Notes: generated by a model not told the origin, from the letters alone. 64,000 nt of DNA from Tremella fuciformis (GCA_032768795.1 CP136497.1:1366501-1430500); one strand, 5' to 3'. Positions 22,382 through 34,816 are shown, counted from the first letter of the stretch. A program made the numbers and translations.

Positions 22382-23178
22382 AATTGAATTCTGTGATCAT
22401 CTGGCTCTGTTGAGGGCGCCCCTCCGCCATAACATGCAGGGTACGGCAAGGAAGCAGCCAGGCTCCAGGCGATAAGCAGGTATCGAACAAGACCATAGAC
22501 CAGAGGGAGTTCATGCGCCTCCTGCCAGCTACGCCAGGGCACATAACTCCTCAAGGACGTTTCGATCTCGAGCGTTGTCCAGCTATCCCCAATGAATCCG
22601 TCCATGAGGCTTCCGATGCGAATGGGAACGGTCTCTTGAAGAGCCCTCAGCCTTGTCGGATCCAAAGCTTGCATACGGGTTGTGCAGACCGCCGACAAGC
22701 CCTCAGGCCAATCTGCGGAGCAACATCGGATCAGGTTCATCGAGCTCTCTGTGGTCTGCCTGCGATCAAATGGCAAGATAAGCTGGGAGGACCATAACGA
22801 TGAATACATGGCCATCTTCTCTCGCTGTTGCCACGTCATGGCTTCATATCAGACCCTAAGTTATGCATGAGTCTCGATGTTTGATGCCACTGTCGTTTGT
22901 ACATCGTTGTGCCCGGGATCGAGTCTTGACCTCGGTAGACGTTCCGAAAAGGGGTGACTCTGAGTCGTACATCGAGAATGGGGTGCCCTTGCAGCTCAGC
23001 CCATTCATGAAGTCGTCACCCTGCATCCTCGCCAATAATCATTGTACATCGCGCCGGTCTTGACCGTGCGGGCAATTCCTCCACTCGGACCGAGACGCCG
23101 GACCAAGAGCGGACCGCTCATGACTACTTCAATTCGCCGTGCCGTCTTCAGCTTGCATGACCGTCCGCACCATTGAGC
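22382..23178. other. Gene-poor stretch with one uncertain minus-strand ORF
   Basis: Between the bZIP stop and the next Zn2Cys6 start. A minus-strand ORF (22084-22839, ATG, 251 codons) covers it but its 3' third is antisense to the bZIP coding region. It has some protein-like stretches (LVYGLVRYLLIAWSLAASL) but no family I recognise. Not called as a gene. Confidence 0.3.
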
Positions 23179-25872
23179 ATGGCGACGTCAAATCTGCAGG
23201 CTGGAGCTCCCGGAGGTCCGGTTCGCCGAAACGCGTGAGTCTGGTCTGCTCGTAGAGGGGCATACCTTGCAACGGCTGACAATGCTGCAGGTGTGTCGCG
23301 TGCCGTCGAGCCAAAGTAGGAGCCTTGCCGCCCTTGTCCCGGCGGAACAGCTGAATTCATGCGCAGGCTCGATGTCTGAACAATGACGAGCTGATCCCAT
23401 GTCAACGATGTCGTGAGTGCAGAAGGGGTGCCCCAGCAAGCATTCAGTGTCTCTGACGCGGCAATATACAGACCGCTTGAAACAGGAATGCGTCTATTCT
23501 CGCCAGAAACCAGGACGCAAAACGAACGCGGAGCAAGTCTTCACTTTCTGCCTCGACGTGCACGTACTGATTGCCCAAAGACGAGCAGCGAGGGCCATCA
23601 GAGACTCAATGTCGATCTCGACAGAAGAGCCGTCAGCGGGACGTGTGACGCATTTCGTCGAACCAGCTCTGTCTCTTGGCGGGATGGGGGCAAGCAGCAA
23701 TTCGGACATGCCTGGCTTTGGCTCCCATCCTCTTACGTTTGAGCATCTGGGAAGCCCACAGGTAGCCCAGAATCCCGCAGAGCGTACGTGACCACCGCTC
23801 GTCAAGCATGCCAAGCCGACTGGAGATGTAGACGCCTCACCTGAACTACCCGTTAAGACCGACGTCCGTCGCTTGGACATCGCCGAACTCCTCGATCCAG
23901 ATGGTAGCAGCAGGCCAGAGGCGGGGAGCAGTATGCCCAATCGACAAGCGATTTCTATGACACAGACGCCATTCAACGAAATGCATGATCCAGGTGGGTA
24001 CCTCGACGGTCTCTTTGTAGGCTCTCTGACCACGCCAGTGTCGGTAGGGTATCTTACCTGGGTAGAGGCGGCGCACCTCGTCAAATTGTACGACTCTGCT
24101 CTTCAGAGTTGACTCCCGCTGACAGGTCAGATTCCACCATCATCTTGCTCCAGCTATCGCCTTGTTGGACCCCCAACGTGTGCCTATGCCATGAAGGCTA
24201 GTCCGTGCTGATGCTGACAGTGCACACTGGCGAATACATGCGCCGTACATCCATCCCCCTCTTCACAGCCGTGCTCGCCGCCTCGAGCAAGTTCTTCCGT
24301 CGGGATCTCTATCTGGTGCTGGCTGCTCTGGCCACGGCGCTTCTCAACAAAGCGGCGACCAACGGGGAGTGCGACATTGGGATCGTCCAGGGCCTACTTA
24401 TCCTCACCTACTGGAAGCACCCGAGCGATTGCTCCGGATGGATGAAGGTCGGAATGGCGATCCGGTTTGGGTATCAGATGAACTGGCACATACCGCGCAC
24501 GGGTCCATTACCGGATGACGAGCAGGAGGCGAGAAGGGTTCTAGTGAGTCAAGAGAGCAAGGCAGGCAACGCAGCGCTTATTCCTCAGAATCCTGAACGA
24601 ACTTGGTATTGTGGGTATACAGACAGCGCACCTCTTAAAATCATTGCTGATACATCCAGGTCTTGTTTGTAAGTAAGCTGTGAGAAGAACCATGGTATGG
24701 CTGAGGATGTCTCTGCAGGCTTCGACAGATCGTCAGTCACCCGCCCGTAGCCGCATTCCCGACTGACCGGTAGATATGCGGATCTCTTTGGTCTACCGCA
24801 CACTATCCGCACAACTGAGATGGGCCCAGTACGTGATGTCAAGTCCTGCTGTTGGATACTGAATATACAGGCCGAAGCGTGGGCTCGAGATCACCTGCAC
24901 TTGAACGTAGGCGCCGACATGCATCTCGCGTGCAGTATAGAGTGAGCCGACGGATCGACAAGACGACCACTGACATTGACAGCTTTTTCGACATTATCGA
25001 CCGTCTGGCGGCAAGCCGCATGGTCCAGATCAAGGAATACTGGGAGATATTCTACACGGAGATCGAGCAAGCTCTCAATACTCGACTGCGGAAATGGCAC
25101 AGTGCACCACTGGGCAAGTCATTCTCCCTCTACCATGCGACGTGGCTGAGCATGCAGTCGGACTGAGCCAATCGGAGCAGACATTTCTGCACTGGTACAA
25201 CCTAAACATCGTGGTCTTCTTGAAGCGAGAAGCATATTCTCGAGGGATAGGCGGGCCAGACATATTTGTCGACATCCTCGGCACGGCAAGCCAGATCATC
25301 GCTCTCATCGAACAGGTCGCCAGTGCCGGCAATCTGCTCTACCTGCAGGATACGGCCGCGTGCGCGATCTCGAACGTGACACGCTTGTTGCACGGGGTGA
25401 GTCTACCCGGTTGGGGCGGTACTGATGGGCAGATCTATTGGCAGCTCTCGGTGCCGTCCCAGCGAGTTGCCATTGATCTCTTGAAGCGAGTTCACCGGTG
25501 CTGCCTCGCCGTGGCAAACGGGGAGAACGACACCGCTCCCGCTTTCGTTGCAAGATCGACTCATCGGATGTTGGAATCGATCAATGCTCAGTCGAGGGTC
25601 CAGACTCGGCTTCCGTCTCCATCGGATGGCCCATCGTCAGCAGAGGTGAACCAGCCGGCTTTTGACTTGGTACGTTGAGAATGATGCTGCTCCTTGTTCT
25701 AGCTGAAGTATCAAGGAGGAGTTTCTGCAGCTACACAACACCGAGCCCTCATACCAGGTTACAGATGACCAGTATTGGTGCGTCATAATGAGATGACGAA
25801 CGAGCTGACTGTAGGGTTTCGCTGTTTGGTTCGTCGTTCAACACGGATCCTTCACGATCATCCGGGGCGTAA
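23179..25872 (+). CDS. Zn2Cys6 transcription factor (fungal MHR domain)
   Basis: Split into many short exons. ATG at 23179, then GGPVRRNACVACRRAK, an intron, ARCLNNDELIPCQRC, an intron and HRLKQECVYSRQKPGRKTN, together a zinc cluster CX2CX6CX8CX2CX6C. A linker with SMSISTEEPSAG follows. The middle homology region has SVGYLTWVEAAHLVKLY, RRTSIPLFTAVLAASSKFFR, NGECDIGIVQGLLILTYWKH, GMAIRFGYQMNWHI, then IDSFFDIIDRLAASRMVQIK and HATWLSMQ. C-terminal exons end QYWVSLFGSSFNTDPSRSSGA-stop. About 680 residues. Convergent with the Gfo/Idh gene (54 bp between stops) and near a sugar transporter, so a carbon-source regulator is plausible but not shown. Confidence 0.85.
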
Positions 25873-25926
25873 CTATTGTGACATTGCTGGGTTGAACTGC
25901 ATCTATCAAGGTTTATGCATGCTGTT

Positions 25927-27165
25927 CTATTGGCCAGAGATGAGTTGCTGAAGGTTGATCTCCTTGCCATCGCTTGTCAAGAGGGCTTCAATTACCGCCA
26001 GATCCCACAAGGCATCGGCGGGCTCGCCAAGGTTTTCCTCATCGCTGCCCCGGATCGCATCAGCAAACATGTTGACTTCGACTTCCACGCCGCTGGGCTG
26101 TGCGGAGAATGTTTCCGACTTGACCTTGGAGTCTTCTGCACCAGTGACGATCACGGTCACGCCGGAGCCGAGCTGCTGGATACTGACTTTGCCATCGCGG
26201 CAGACGATGTCCAAGAAAGCCGCCGGCTGATTTGGGTCCTTGGGGAGGTCGGGGTTCGCCCACGACAGCGATATCGTTCCATGAGGGGACGATTGCCCTG
26301 GAGAGACTGGGATCACGCTCAGGTCGGCCTTGAATTCTGGGCCGTGGGCGGGGACCGCTGAGCTGGACGGAGGAAGGGCGAGACCCATGACTAGGTCATG
26401 GGGAGGGAGGTGATTCCGGTGTAGCATGGCTTTGGCGATGATACTCGCTGGTGGGGTTGGCAGCACGATCCGCAGGAGGGCAGTCATGTGTACGCCGCCG
26501 TCAAGGATGAATCCTTGGCATGTCAGTCCACGCGAGCGACGGGTAACCAGCGTGCGACTCACCGCCTTGGTAATCTGGGACAGTGCGCCAGGACGTGGCG
26601 TGCCACATCGAATCTCTGACCACGCCGAGCTCTTGCCTCTCGACCCAATACAGGACAGGTCCGAGTGATCCTTCCCTGAGGAGCGCGCGGGTCTTGCGGA
26701 GGATGGGCTCGTGCGCAAAGTCTGCTTGCTTTAGCTGATCCAGGATGATGTAGCCGACCCACTCTCTGCGACGCGCCACTGCAATCCTTTGGGTCGGAAC
26801 TCGTTGTCGTAGCGCTCAATCAACGCCCGAGCAGTCTTGACGTCCTTCGCGACCGGCTTCTCGCTCAGGACATGCTTTCCAGCTTGCAAACACCGGATGA
26901 TGAGGTCGGTTTGAGAAGTGATAGGAAGCGCCATGACGATCGCTACGACCTCGGGGTCCTCCAAAAGCGCCTGGAGGCCATCGTCGCCGTGGCGTTGGAC
27001 GACATCTTGACCCTTCTCTTTTGCCACGCCGGCGACTTTGGCCACGCCTGATTCTGACCGCGACCAGATGGTGTGCAAGGTGACATGGGACGAGGAGAGG
27101 AGGACGGGGAGGTACCAGTTGGTGGCGAAGATGCCGGAGCCCAGCAGTGCGACGCGGACGGCCAT
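25927..27165 (-). CDS. Gfo/Idh/MocA-family oxidoreductase
   Basis: NAD(P)-dependent sugar or inositol dehydrogenase-like protein. Start MAVRVALLGSGIFATNWYLP (Rossmann), IWSRSESGVAKVAGVAKEKG, VAIVMALPITSQTDLIIRCL, QAGKHVLSEKPVAKDV with the EKP signature whose lysine is catalytic in active members. After introns: ILRKTRALLREGSLGPVLYW, FILDGGVHMTALLRIVLP (GGVHxxxLLR-type catalytic motif), and EPADALWDLAVIEALLTSDG. About 375 residues. Two introns inferred. It is divergent from a sugar transporter at 27600, which suggests joint use of one sugar or sugar derivative. Confidence 0.9.
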
Positions 27166-27599
27166 GGCGATCTCGACGAGGACAAGGTTGGGAGCTGCGC
27201 GGATGTCGGCACAACTGCTCGGCGCAGAGCCTTATGCATGTTTCGCGCTCTCGGACTGGGGCGGCTAGTTGAGCACCGCCGGCCTTGGCACTGGGCCAAA
27301 CGAGAAGGCCGTCGTATTAATTGACCGTCCCGTGCAAAAGGACCGTATGTGCGGCTGTCGTCGCAATGCTTGTTCTGCCGCTTTTCCGTCTTTCAGCCTA
27401 ACAGAAAGTCAGACTCTCTGTCAGGTCTGGGACGGCTGTCTCGTGGAATCTCCCAATACACCGCAATGCGCCGCTCCGCCCCGGGGTAAATGTCTCCTGT
27501 ATGACGACTCGGCTCCGCGAGAAAGGTGTATAAAGACCGACACCGACCCATGGTACCCCGCAATCGTTAAAACTCATACTCCACAAGGGCCTCCGCACC
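27166..27599. other. Intergenic, divergent promoters (Gfo/Idh / sugar transporter)
   Basis: No gene. A consensus TATAAA lies at 27529-27534, about 70 bp before the transporter ATG; the rest is unremarkable. Confidence 0.5.
27529..27534 (+). promoter_or_regulatory. TATA box of sugar transporter
   Basis: TATAAA about 70 bp before the start codon at 27600. Confidence 0.5.
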
Positions 27600-29728
27600 A
27601 TGTCGGCCTCACACGAGAACATCGACGTGCACGTCGACGAGCCCAAGCAGGACGAGCAATTCAAGGAAAATGCCGAGGGCCATGTGCTCGAGACGAAGTA
27701 TGCCTGTAAGTGCCGTCTTTTCATGGCTGTAGCGCACTCACACGTGCAGCTCTGACTCGACGTGAGACCATCAAGCAGTTCTGGAAATGCATGATCTTCT
27801 GTGGGATCGCGACTTGGGCGGCTCTGAACGATGGCGTCAGTCTCTCTCCTCTCTCCTCCGAGGCGGTGCTCACCATACGCAGTTTCAACAGCAGGTGAAA
27901 TATCCACCGATCATCCTCGGCCGCCATGCTGATTTGTGCAGCTCCCCGGCAATGTCGTCCCGCTCTCTGGCTTCGTGAGAATCATGGCCGACACCACCGT
28001 CGACGGTGTCCCAACAATCAGTGCCAAGGTTCTCTCCTACTGGGGGGGCTTCGGCTCCGTCTCGCAAACAATCGCGCAATTCGTTGGCGGCTACATGTCC
28101 GACTACATCGGTCGAAAGTGAGTCATGACTCTGACCCACTCGCCAGTCCAGTCATGGAAGCTGATCTTCGTCAGGAAGACCATGTACGTATTCACGCTGC
28201 TCTTCTTCGTCAGTGCGACCCTCGAAATCACCGCTCAGAACTGGAAGATGTGGCTTGGCAGCAAGATCGTCGTCACCTTTGCCATCGGCATCGCGCAGAG
28301 CGTTCTCATCATTTACGTTTCTGAGATCGCGCCCTTCCAGCTCCGAGGTGCTCTCATTGCGACTTATCAGCTATTCCTCGGAGTAGGTCAACTGGTCGGT
28401 TCCATCGCCACGCAGATCCTGGTCGCGACCACCCCAGACAAGTTCCGACCGCTCATCGCCTCGGAATACGTCTTCACAGGCGTGAGCACCTTCAGACTAT
28501 GTTTGCTCGAAGACTGATTGTCTCTCAGATTTTCTGCCTGATGCTGCCTTTCCTGCCCGAATCTCATCTGTATCACGCTCGAAAAGGCGAGGAAGAACAG
28601 GCCAAGAAATGTATGACAAGGCTGTATGGCACCGCTCAAGACTATGACGTGGTCAGCAGTGGACGTTTCTCCATCCGGATTACTGCTGATGGATCAGGAC
28701 CATGAGTATCGGGTTATCAAAGCTGGGCTCGAAGAGGAAGAACGAGCGACCAAGGCGCTCGGAAGCTCATCCTACACCGAGCTTTTCCGCGGCCCGAACC
28801 TGAGGCGCACGGCCGCAGGCGCGCTCGGTATCTGTGCCCAGCCACTGTCTGGCGGCCCAATCGTGTTCAGCTACTCCACGGTCAGACAATGCACGAGATT
28901 CCGTGTGCTGTGACTCACGTCATGCAGTACTTCTTCTCCGTCGCGGGTCTGGAAAACCCGTTCCTCGTCACTGTCATTGTGTGAGCAGCTCACCTCCATC
29001 CTCGTCTGTGGGACTCATCCGTTCAGGTTCCTCACGCTTATCATCTTCATCTGCCTCGCTATGTACGTCTGCGAACGAGTCGGCCGCCGCCCTCTCCTGC
29101 TCGGGTACGTCTCACGCCGCTGTCGAATAGAGCGGCACAACTGACAATTCCAGCGGGTGCACCGCGATGCTGCTTTTCAATGTCGGACTCGGCGCGACTG
29201 GCTCCTTCACCAATAAAGCCGCAGGCAAAGCAGCACTTGGAATGCTTATCCTATGGGTCATGGCGTACGCCATGTCCACTGCTCCGGTCGGCTTCATCTC
29301 GGCTGGTGAAACGTCCACTCCCCGTCTGCGAGCAAAGACGACAGCTTTCAACTTTGCTTCCTACTCTGCGACTTAGTGAGGCTCAGCAGCCTTTTGCAGA
29401 GTGACGCTTACCAACCAGCCTCATCTTTACCTGGACCGTGCCGTACATGATCTCGCCAACCGCCGCCAATCTCGGTGTCAAGGCGGCTTACATCTTTGCG
29501 GGCTTCCTCGTCCCTACTATCATCGCGATATATTTCCTGTACCCAGAGGTCCGTGCTTCGTTCGTCAAATACGAGAGAGCAGCTGATCAGCAGACGACTG
29601 GCAGGACATACCTCGAGCTGGACGAGCTGTACAATCGAGGCGTGCCGGCGTGGAAGTTTAAGACCGCCATGACCAACGCTGAGGCCGAGGGGCTGAAAGC
29701 GACCGAGCTGATCTCGCACAAGGTGTAG
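27600..29728 (+). CDS. MFS sugar transporter
   Basis: Twelve-helix sugar:proton symporter of the general alpha-glucoside/hexose type. MSASHENIDVHVDEPKQDEQ start, long N-tail, then LTRRETIKQFWKCMIFCGIA, PGNVVPLSGFVRIM, TIAQFVGGYMSDYIGRK (first G-R-K motif), VSEIAPFQLRGALIATYQLF with the PESPR-equivalent FLPESHLYHARKGEEEQAKK, GICAQPLSGGPIVFSYST, VCERVGRRPLLLG (second R-R motif), and YIFAGFLVPTIIAIYFLYPE. About 540 residues, ending ATELISHKV. Roughly nine short introns. The paired Gfo/Idh gene and nearby Zn2Cys6 factor suggest a small sugar-use module. Substrate unknown. Confidence 0.88.
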
Positions 29729-29985
29729 CCTGAGCACGTAGTCAAAGAACAGGGAACCGGCAGGAGACTGGAAAGCAGCGTTTGGCCCGCTGGCGCGCTC
29801 ATCATCTATGATCATTCCTGGGATATGTATGATGAATGGGACGGGGTGCTCGTCATTGGTGTTCATGATCCGATGCCTGCCATCGTGGCTGCTTCATGGT
29901 GATGAGTGCTCAAACCAGACTGGACTATACTGCACGAGACAGCTCCACTTGGCTCCGATACACATATGGTCAATGCTCCAGCCGG

Positions 29986-30520
29986 CTACTCCTCCGCCTT
30001 GTCCGCAAAGATACGCGTCTTGTACTTGACAACGCCATCAAACTTGCCCTCCCAATCATGCTTGTGCGCCACGAAATTCTCCATAGCCGGATGAGGGATC
30101 CGAGGGAAGATGCCCATCTTGACAATGACCTTGCCCGGCTGGGTCGGTGTGACCGACATGACTGGGCTATCATATCAGCCCGATCGCCATGTGACTACAA
30201 TCGCGAGCTCACTTTCCGCAACTGCCGCAGAAGAAGCGGCTCAAAGGCTGTCCCGATCCAGTCTCCCTATCGATAAACTCCTTGAGCGTCCCATCACGGT
30301 CCTCCACATTGACGCGGTCCTTGTCGATCAACAGATTGCTGGAGACGATCGTGCCGGACACTTTGCGGCAGTTGCTGCAGTGGCATAAGTGCCCGTTGGA
30401 CTTGTCGAAGAGGTTGCCGGTGATCGTCACTGCGATGGATTTGCAGAGACATATGCCGGTGATGGAGTCGCGGAAGCGCTCGATATCCTGCGTGTTGGGA
30501 TCACCCGTATAGTCGAACAT
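29986..30520 (-). CDS. GFA/CENP-V-domain zinc protein
   Basis: Small protein of the glutathione-dependent formaldehyde-activating (GFA, Mss4-like) fold. From the ATG at 30518-30520: MFDYTGDPN, GICLCKSIAVTITG, GHLCHCSNCRKVSGT and LSRFFCGSCG supply the cysteines that bind zinc. One intron, then SVTPTQPGKVIVKMGIFPRI and KYKTRIFADKAEE-stop. About 160 residues, normal for the family. Fungal copies are numerous and mostly of unknown function; direct formaldehyde activation is not established for this group. The upstream frame opens at TTG, so it is not extended. Confidence 0.85.
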
Positions 30521-30832
30521 AGTTTGAGGGGTCAAGAGAGTGTCAAGCTCAAGTGAGGGGGGCGTGAGGTCCCGCCCCTCATGTAATGTTATTACCGAGA
30601 AACCAAAGGCTTCTCGAAGCAGTATATTGCAGGTCTTTCATTAGGTGACTACCGCTTTTCGGCGATGATCCAACGACGCCGAGTTATTCCGTGCCTTTGT
30701 CAGCTCGAGCGTATGCTGACCAAAGTCCGCTTTAGAACGTCATAATGCATCGAGTACTCCCCACGATTACCACACGGCCCCCTCTACAGTCTCGCCTTAC
30801 CCCTCGTTCCTCAAGAGCAGGCAGGGTTGTCC
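30521..30832. other. Intergenic
   Basis: Upstream of the GFA gene and downstream of the permease, both on the minus strand. No gene or repeat seen. Confidence 0.4.
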
Positions 30833-32831
30833 CTACTTTTCCTCATATGTCACCTCTTCCGGCGTTCGCGAAGGGCCATTGCTGTTATTTTCAACATCCT
30901 TGACTTGCTGGGCGCGCTTCTCGTCTCGGCTCTGGGCATACCAGATGAGACAGGTGATCAAAAATGCAGCGGCATTGAAGCCGGCTGTCCCAAAGTTGCC
31001 TGAGAGATCAGCCGATCGACGAGCGAGACCTCGGGGCTTGGCTCACCTTTGACAACGTAAGGCTGGTCCCATGTCGGGAACAGCACATTCGGTACCCAAG
31101 CCTGGAACGCGACTGAAAACATGTTCATAGAAGCACCGACAAAGGCGCGCTTGCCAGAGTCGCCACGGCAGGTCTCCTGGACCCATCCCCAAATGAGACC
31201 GGTCGTGCTGGGACGGTCAGCCTCAGCTCTGACCCGTAGGCTAGCATTGCTCACCCGGTGACAAGCGAAGTGAAGTAGTACAAGGCCCATCGAGTGATCT
31301 TCTCATGGTGATTCCCATGTACCGGTAGCGCTCCGAGGGAGATGTCCACCGCAAACACAAGCGTGGCAGCCAAGAGGATCGGCGGGTATCGTCGCCCCTT
31401 GAGCCAGCTGTCAGAGGACCAGGCCGAGACGAGGGAGTAGAGCATCTGGATGGCGGGGATGACGGTAGGGTAGTTGTTGATTTGCGCAACCGAGTAGACG
31501 TTATACTGCCCGGACTTGTTGTAGCTTTTGAACCAGAAGGCCATGCTGTCCTTGGGGTTGCTGCAGCTGCCGGTGCAGATGAACAGCAGCGAGAAGAGCC
31601 AGAATTGCCACTGAAGCTCAGCGATAGACCTCGAGGTGTGCGCTTCGCAACGTACCGTTGTCAGGTATCCAGTCACATTCTTCCTGGAGAAATTGTCTGG
31701 TCTCTCATAGGCCTCGAGGGGCTTTCGGGCCTTGGCGAGGGCTATCTCTTCTGGTTTGAAGACCCAGTTTGGCTTGGCTACTGCGGGAACATCGGGGGCC
31801 AGGAAGTACGCCAGAAGGCCGATAGGAAGGGAGACAACCCCGTCACTATCAATCAGATCATGGACCCGGTCTGTCATGGGGATGACTTACAGGATGAAGC
31901 CCCACTTCCATCCTGGTCGTCCCGCTCGGCCGTTGAGTCCGTTGTACGCTGCGGTCTGGAAGTATCCGCTGAACATACCGCCGGCAGCTATGGACTGTCA
32001 GATCGGTAAGACAAAACCTGGGATGGCACTCACTACTTGCCACCTGGATCAGAACGGTTCGCTTGGCTAGCTCCGAGCGATTGTACCAGCTTCCACAGAT
32101 CCACATCACGCAAGGGAAGTAGCCACCCTTCACTGTCAGCAGTCGGTCAATGTGGCGGTCAACTCGCTTACCTCAAGCAGGCCAACCAGGAATCGGATTA
32201 AGTAGAGATGTCCAGGTTTTGTGACCCCCGACGCACCGAACGTGAGGATAGCCCAGCTGACTTCGAGAACACAGAGGAAGATATGAGGAGGGACTTTGGT
32301 GATGAGCATGGTGAGCGGGATCTGGCCTTCCAATCAGCGTGGGCTGCACGGCAACAGGGTCTCGACGCACCGATGGCGTAGCCGACCTGGAAACAGGTGT
32401 TCATATTGTTCAGCTCGTTGCCGTAGAGGCTCAAACTCTCTTTCCTGCCTGTCAAGGGCTGTCTAGTGGCCAAATGAGGAAGACTCACATTCCGGAGACG
32501 AAGGCGTTGTTGATGTTGGACTGATCCAGCTGGCGGATGAAGACGCCGGCACAGGCGACGGTCAGGAGGGTGACGTCCAGCTTGAAGACGAGCCATCGTT
32601 CCTCCTTGGGCTTGTCTTCTCTCGTCAGCGTGCTTTCACTATGCATATAGGACAGCATCACTCACCAAAAGAGTCCCAGATGTACCCTTTCCAGGAGCGC
32701 GGCTTCTTCCACTGCGTCTCATCCTCTACCGGAGGAGGGACGTTAATAGTAGCGAGGCGATCACCATGGGCCAGGTACGCGACCTGCGGGGCCAAGTCGG
32801 CAGCACCGCTGTGGGTGCCGGTGTGTCCCAT
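30833..32831 (-). CDS. MFS anion:cation symporter, Fen2/Liz1/Seo1-like
   Basis: Plasma-membrane permease of the allantoate/pantothenate (ACS) group. ATG at 32829-32831; [15 protein letters not shown] tail, [90 protein letters not shown] and [20 protein letters not shown]. These match the Liz1/Fen2/Seo1 signature with the D-x-S/T-N helix 1 motif. C-terminal half: [18 protein letters not shown] and [20 protein letters not shown]. About 520 residues and nine or so introns. A TATA box lies 48 bp upstream. Divergent from the TauD gene, so it may import the dioxygenase substrate; pantothenate-like acids are the alternative. Confidence 0.87.
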
Positions 32832-32878
32832 CTTGGTGCACGGAAGACTGCAACTCAAAGGACCCGGATCCTCCTGTC

Positions 32879-32884
32879 TTTATA
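32879..32884 (-). promoter_or_regulatory. TATA box of permease gene
   Basis: TTTATA on the plus strand, i.e. TATAAA on the coding strand, 48 bp before the ATG. Confidence 0.5.
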
Positions 32885-33073
32885 GACCCGTGCATATCGC
32901 ATCATACTTGGTATGCCCGCCCAAGTGGGAAGAAAAATGGGTTGATTTCGTGTGGAATCGTGCTCATCCATGATTCCAAGCGCAATCGCGCCCCGGGATG
33001 ACGTGACACGGCGAGGTACTCACCGTGCTTATCGCCAGGCGTCTCTGAAATGGTGTAGCACGGGCGGTTTGAA

Positions 33074-33085
33074 CACCGGCCGGTG
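33074..33085. promoter_or_regulatory. Perfect 12-bp palindrome CACCGGCCGGTG
   Basis: Perfect dyad with CCGG half sites midway in a divergent promoter; resembles a site for a dimeric Zn2Cys6 factor. Binding is inference only. Confidence 0.35.
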
Positions 33086-33498
33086 ACCAGTGAGAAGGAG
33101 AGTTATCAGTCAGCCTGCCGGCCAAATGCGTTCTTGGCAAATCACATCATCGTCGGCGTCATGGCGTGCTTCCATCGACCATTGAGCTAGCCCAAGAGAG
33201 GTATGTATGTACCTTGTTCAGGCGCTACCCCTCTTCTGGGTCCTGGGGCCACTCCGTTTCTTGGCAAAATAACAGATATGCTTATAGTCGGCGGTGGTTG
33301 AAGACGGCTGAGCTCGTCATCGCGTGGCGGTGTGGCGTGACCTCCGACGCGGCAGAGGTGGAGAGACGGAGTAGCTACGCCAAGACTCATCGACGAAATC
33401 TCTCGTAGGTGCATGCAATTATTGTTGGAGGATGTTATCGAACTCTTGCGTAGCCGAATTCCATTGACGTTGGCGTGACCACTGAACATTGAAAGGAG

Positions 33499-34816
33499 AT
33501 GCCGTACATTGCAGAGAAAGACGAGAGGGACGAGCCCCTCTACCCGGATTATCTGCCCAATTATGACAAAGGGGATCAGCTACCAATGTGGGTCAAGCAG
33601 ATCAAGCCTACCAATGTCTTTCACTGCTGAAGTTTAGCTTTGATCCTTTCGATCACGAAGATGTCGGACACAGAGCCGACCCTGCCTTCCCGAACCTGCT
33701 TAAGCATGCTCAACACCGTCCCGTCACTCCCAAATTCGGCACAGAAATAGAAGGCATCCAGCTCACAGACCTCACGAGTGAAGGCTTGGACGAACTCGGT
33801 CTGTTAGTGGCTCAGAGGGGCTTTGCAGTGTTCCGTAAACAAGACTTCAAGGACGCGGGTCAGCAAAAACAACTGGACATTGTTGGGTGAGCTGGGCCTT
33901 CTCGATAAAATACTGCACAGGGGATTGACAGACAGTCACTATGGTCCGCTGCATCGACACTTCCGTGCACCTCATGTGGGCGACCACAAGGAGTTCACCG
34001 TCATGTACCAGTCTGCCGCCGACGTACACCGCATGTGAGCAGACTTCCCCAGAGACGCCAGGCGTAGTTTATCGGAAGGAATTTCTGGGGCCAGCGCAAC
34101 TCGCTCATCAACTGGCACACGGATCAAGCGCACGAGCCGCAACCGCCAGGAGTGACCTTCTTTTGGGTGCTGGAGAATCAAGCGAGTATCTGGCTGCCCT
34201 TGCCGAGTGTAGCTGACTCTCAGGACTGGGTGGGAGGAGACACGATCATGCTTGACTGCGTGCAGGCTTACGAGCGCCTCTCGGACCCTATCAAGAACCT
34301 CCTGCTTGGCCTACACGCCTACACGACCGACAACCTCCGGAGCGTCCACCCGTCGGTACCTCATGTCCAGCGTTTTCGTGCTTACTGACGAGGACAGGAA
34401 GGTGAAGGGGAACAACACACTGCATCCGGTGGTCACACAGCATCCTGTTAGTCCACTCGTAGATGCGTCACTAGGATGTGCTGACAATCGAGGTCACAAG
34501 AGACAAGATCCTCTTCGTCAACGAATGCTTCACTTCCCACATCAAAGAGCTCACACGGGAAGAGTCCCAGTATCTACTGCAGTTCCTGTACGACTACCAA
34601 GCACGAGCCGGCGATCTGTCTGCTCGGGTCAAATGGGAAGGTGAGCAGATGAGGTTGCTTTCGAGCCGGACTGATTAGCTCTCAGAGGGCTCTGTGGTCG
34701 TGTGGGACCAGCGTCGGGTGCTTCATACAGCTACGCTGGACACAGAGGAAGGAAAGAGGAGGCATCTCATACGACTCATGGCGAGAGCGAATGTTCCTAT
34801 CCCGGCGGGTCAGTGA
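33499..34816 (+). CDS. TauD-family 2-oxoglutarate dioxygenase (taurine/sulfonate type)
   Basis: Fe(II)/2-oxoglutarate oxygenase. Start MPYIAEKDERDEPLYPDYLP, joined by an intron to FDPFDHEDVGHRADPAFPNL, then TPKFGTEIEGIQLTDLTSEG, RGFAVFRKQDFKD, HYGPLHRHFRAP, and NWHTDQAHEPQPPGVTFFW, in which HTD gives the metal His and Asp. After further introns: VGGDTIMLDCVQAYERLSDP, TRDKILFVNECFTSHIKELT, and VVVWDQRRVLHTATLDTEEG, which supplies the distal His and the 2-oxoglutarate Arg. Ends RANVPIPAGQ. About 370 residues. Fungal members release sulfite from taurine or other sulfonates, or act on other acids. Divergent from a permease. The join near 34200 is unsure. Confidence 0.85.

Larger units (their letters stand above)
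32832..33498. other. Intergenic, divergent promoters (permease / TauD)
   Basis: No gene. Holds TATAAA on the minus strand (32879-32884) for the permease and the 12-bp palindrome CACCGGCCGGTG at 33074-33085. Confidence 0.5.

Noticed and set aside
22084..22839. 251-codon minus-strand ORF
   Set aside because: Overlaps the bZIP coding region antisense, no recognised domain, no intron support; kept only as a note.
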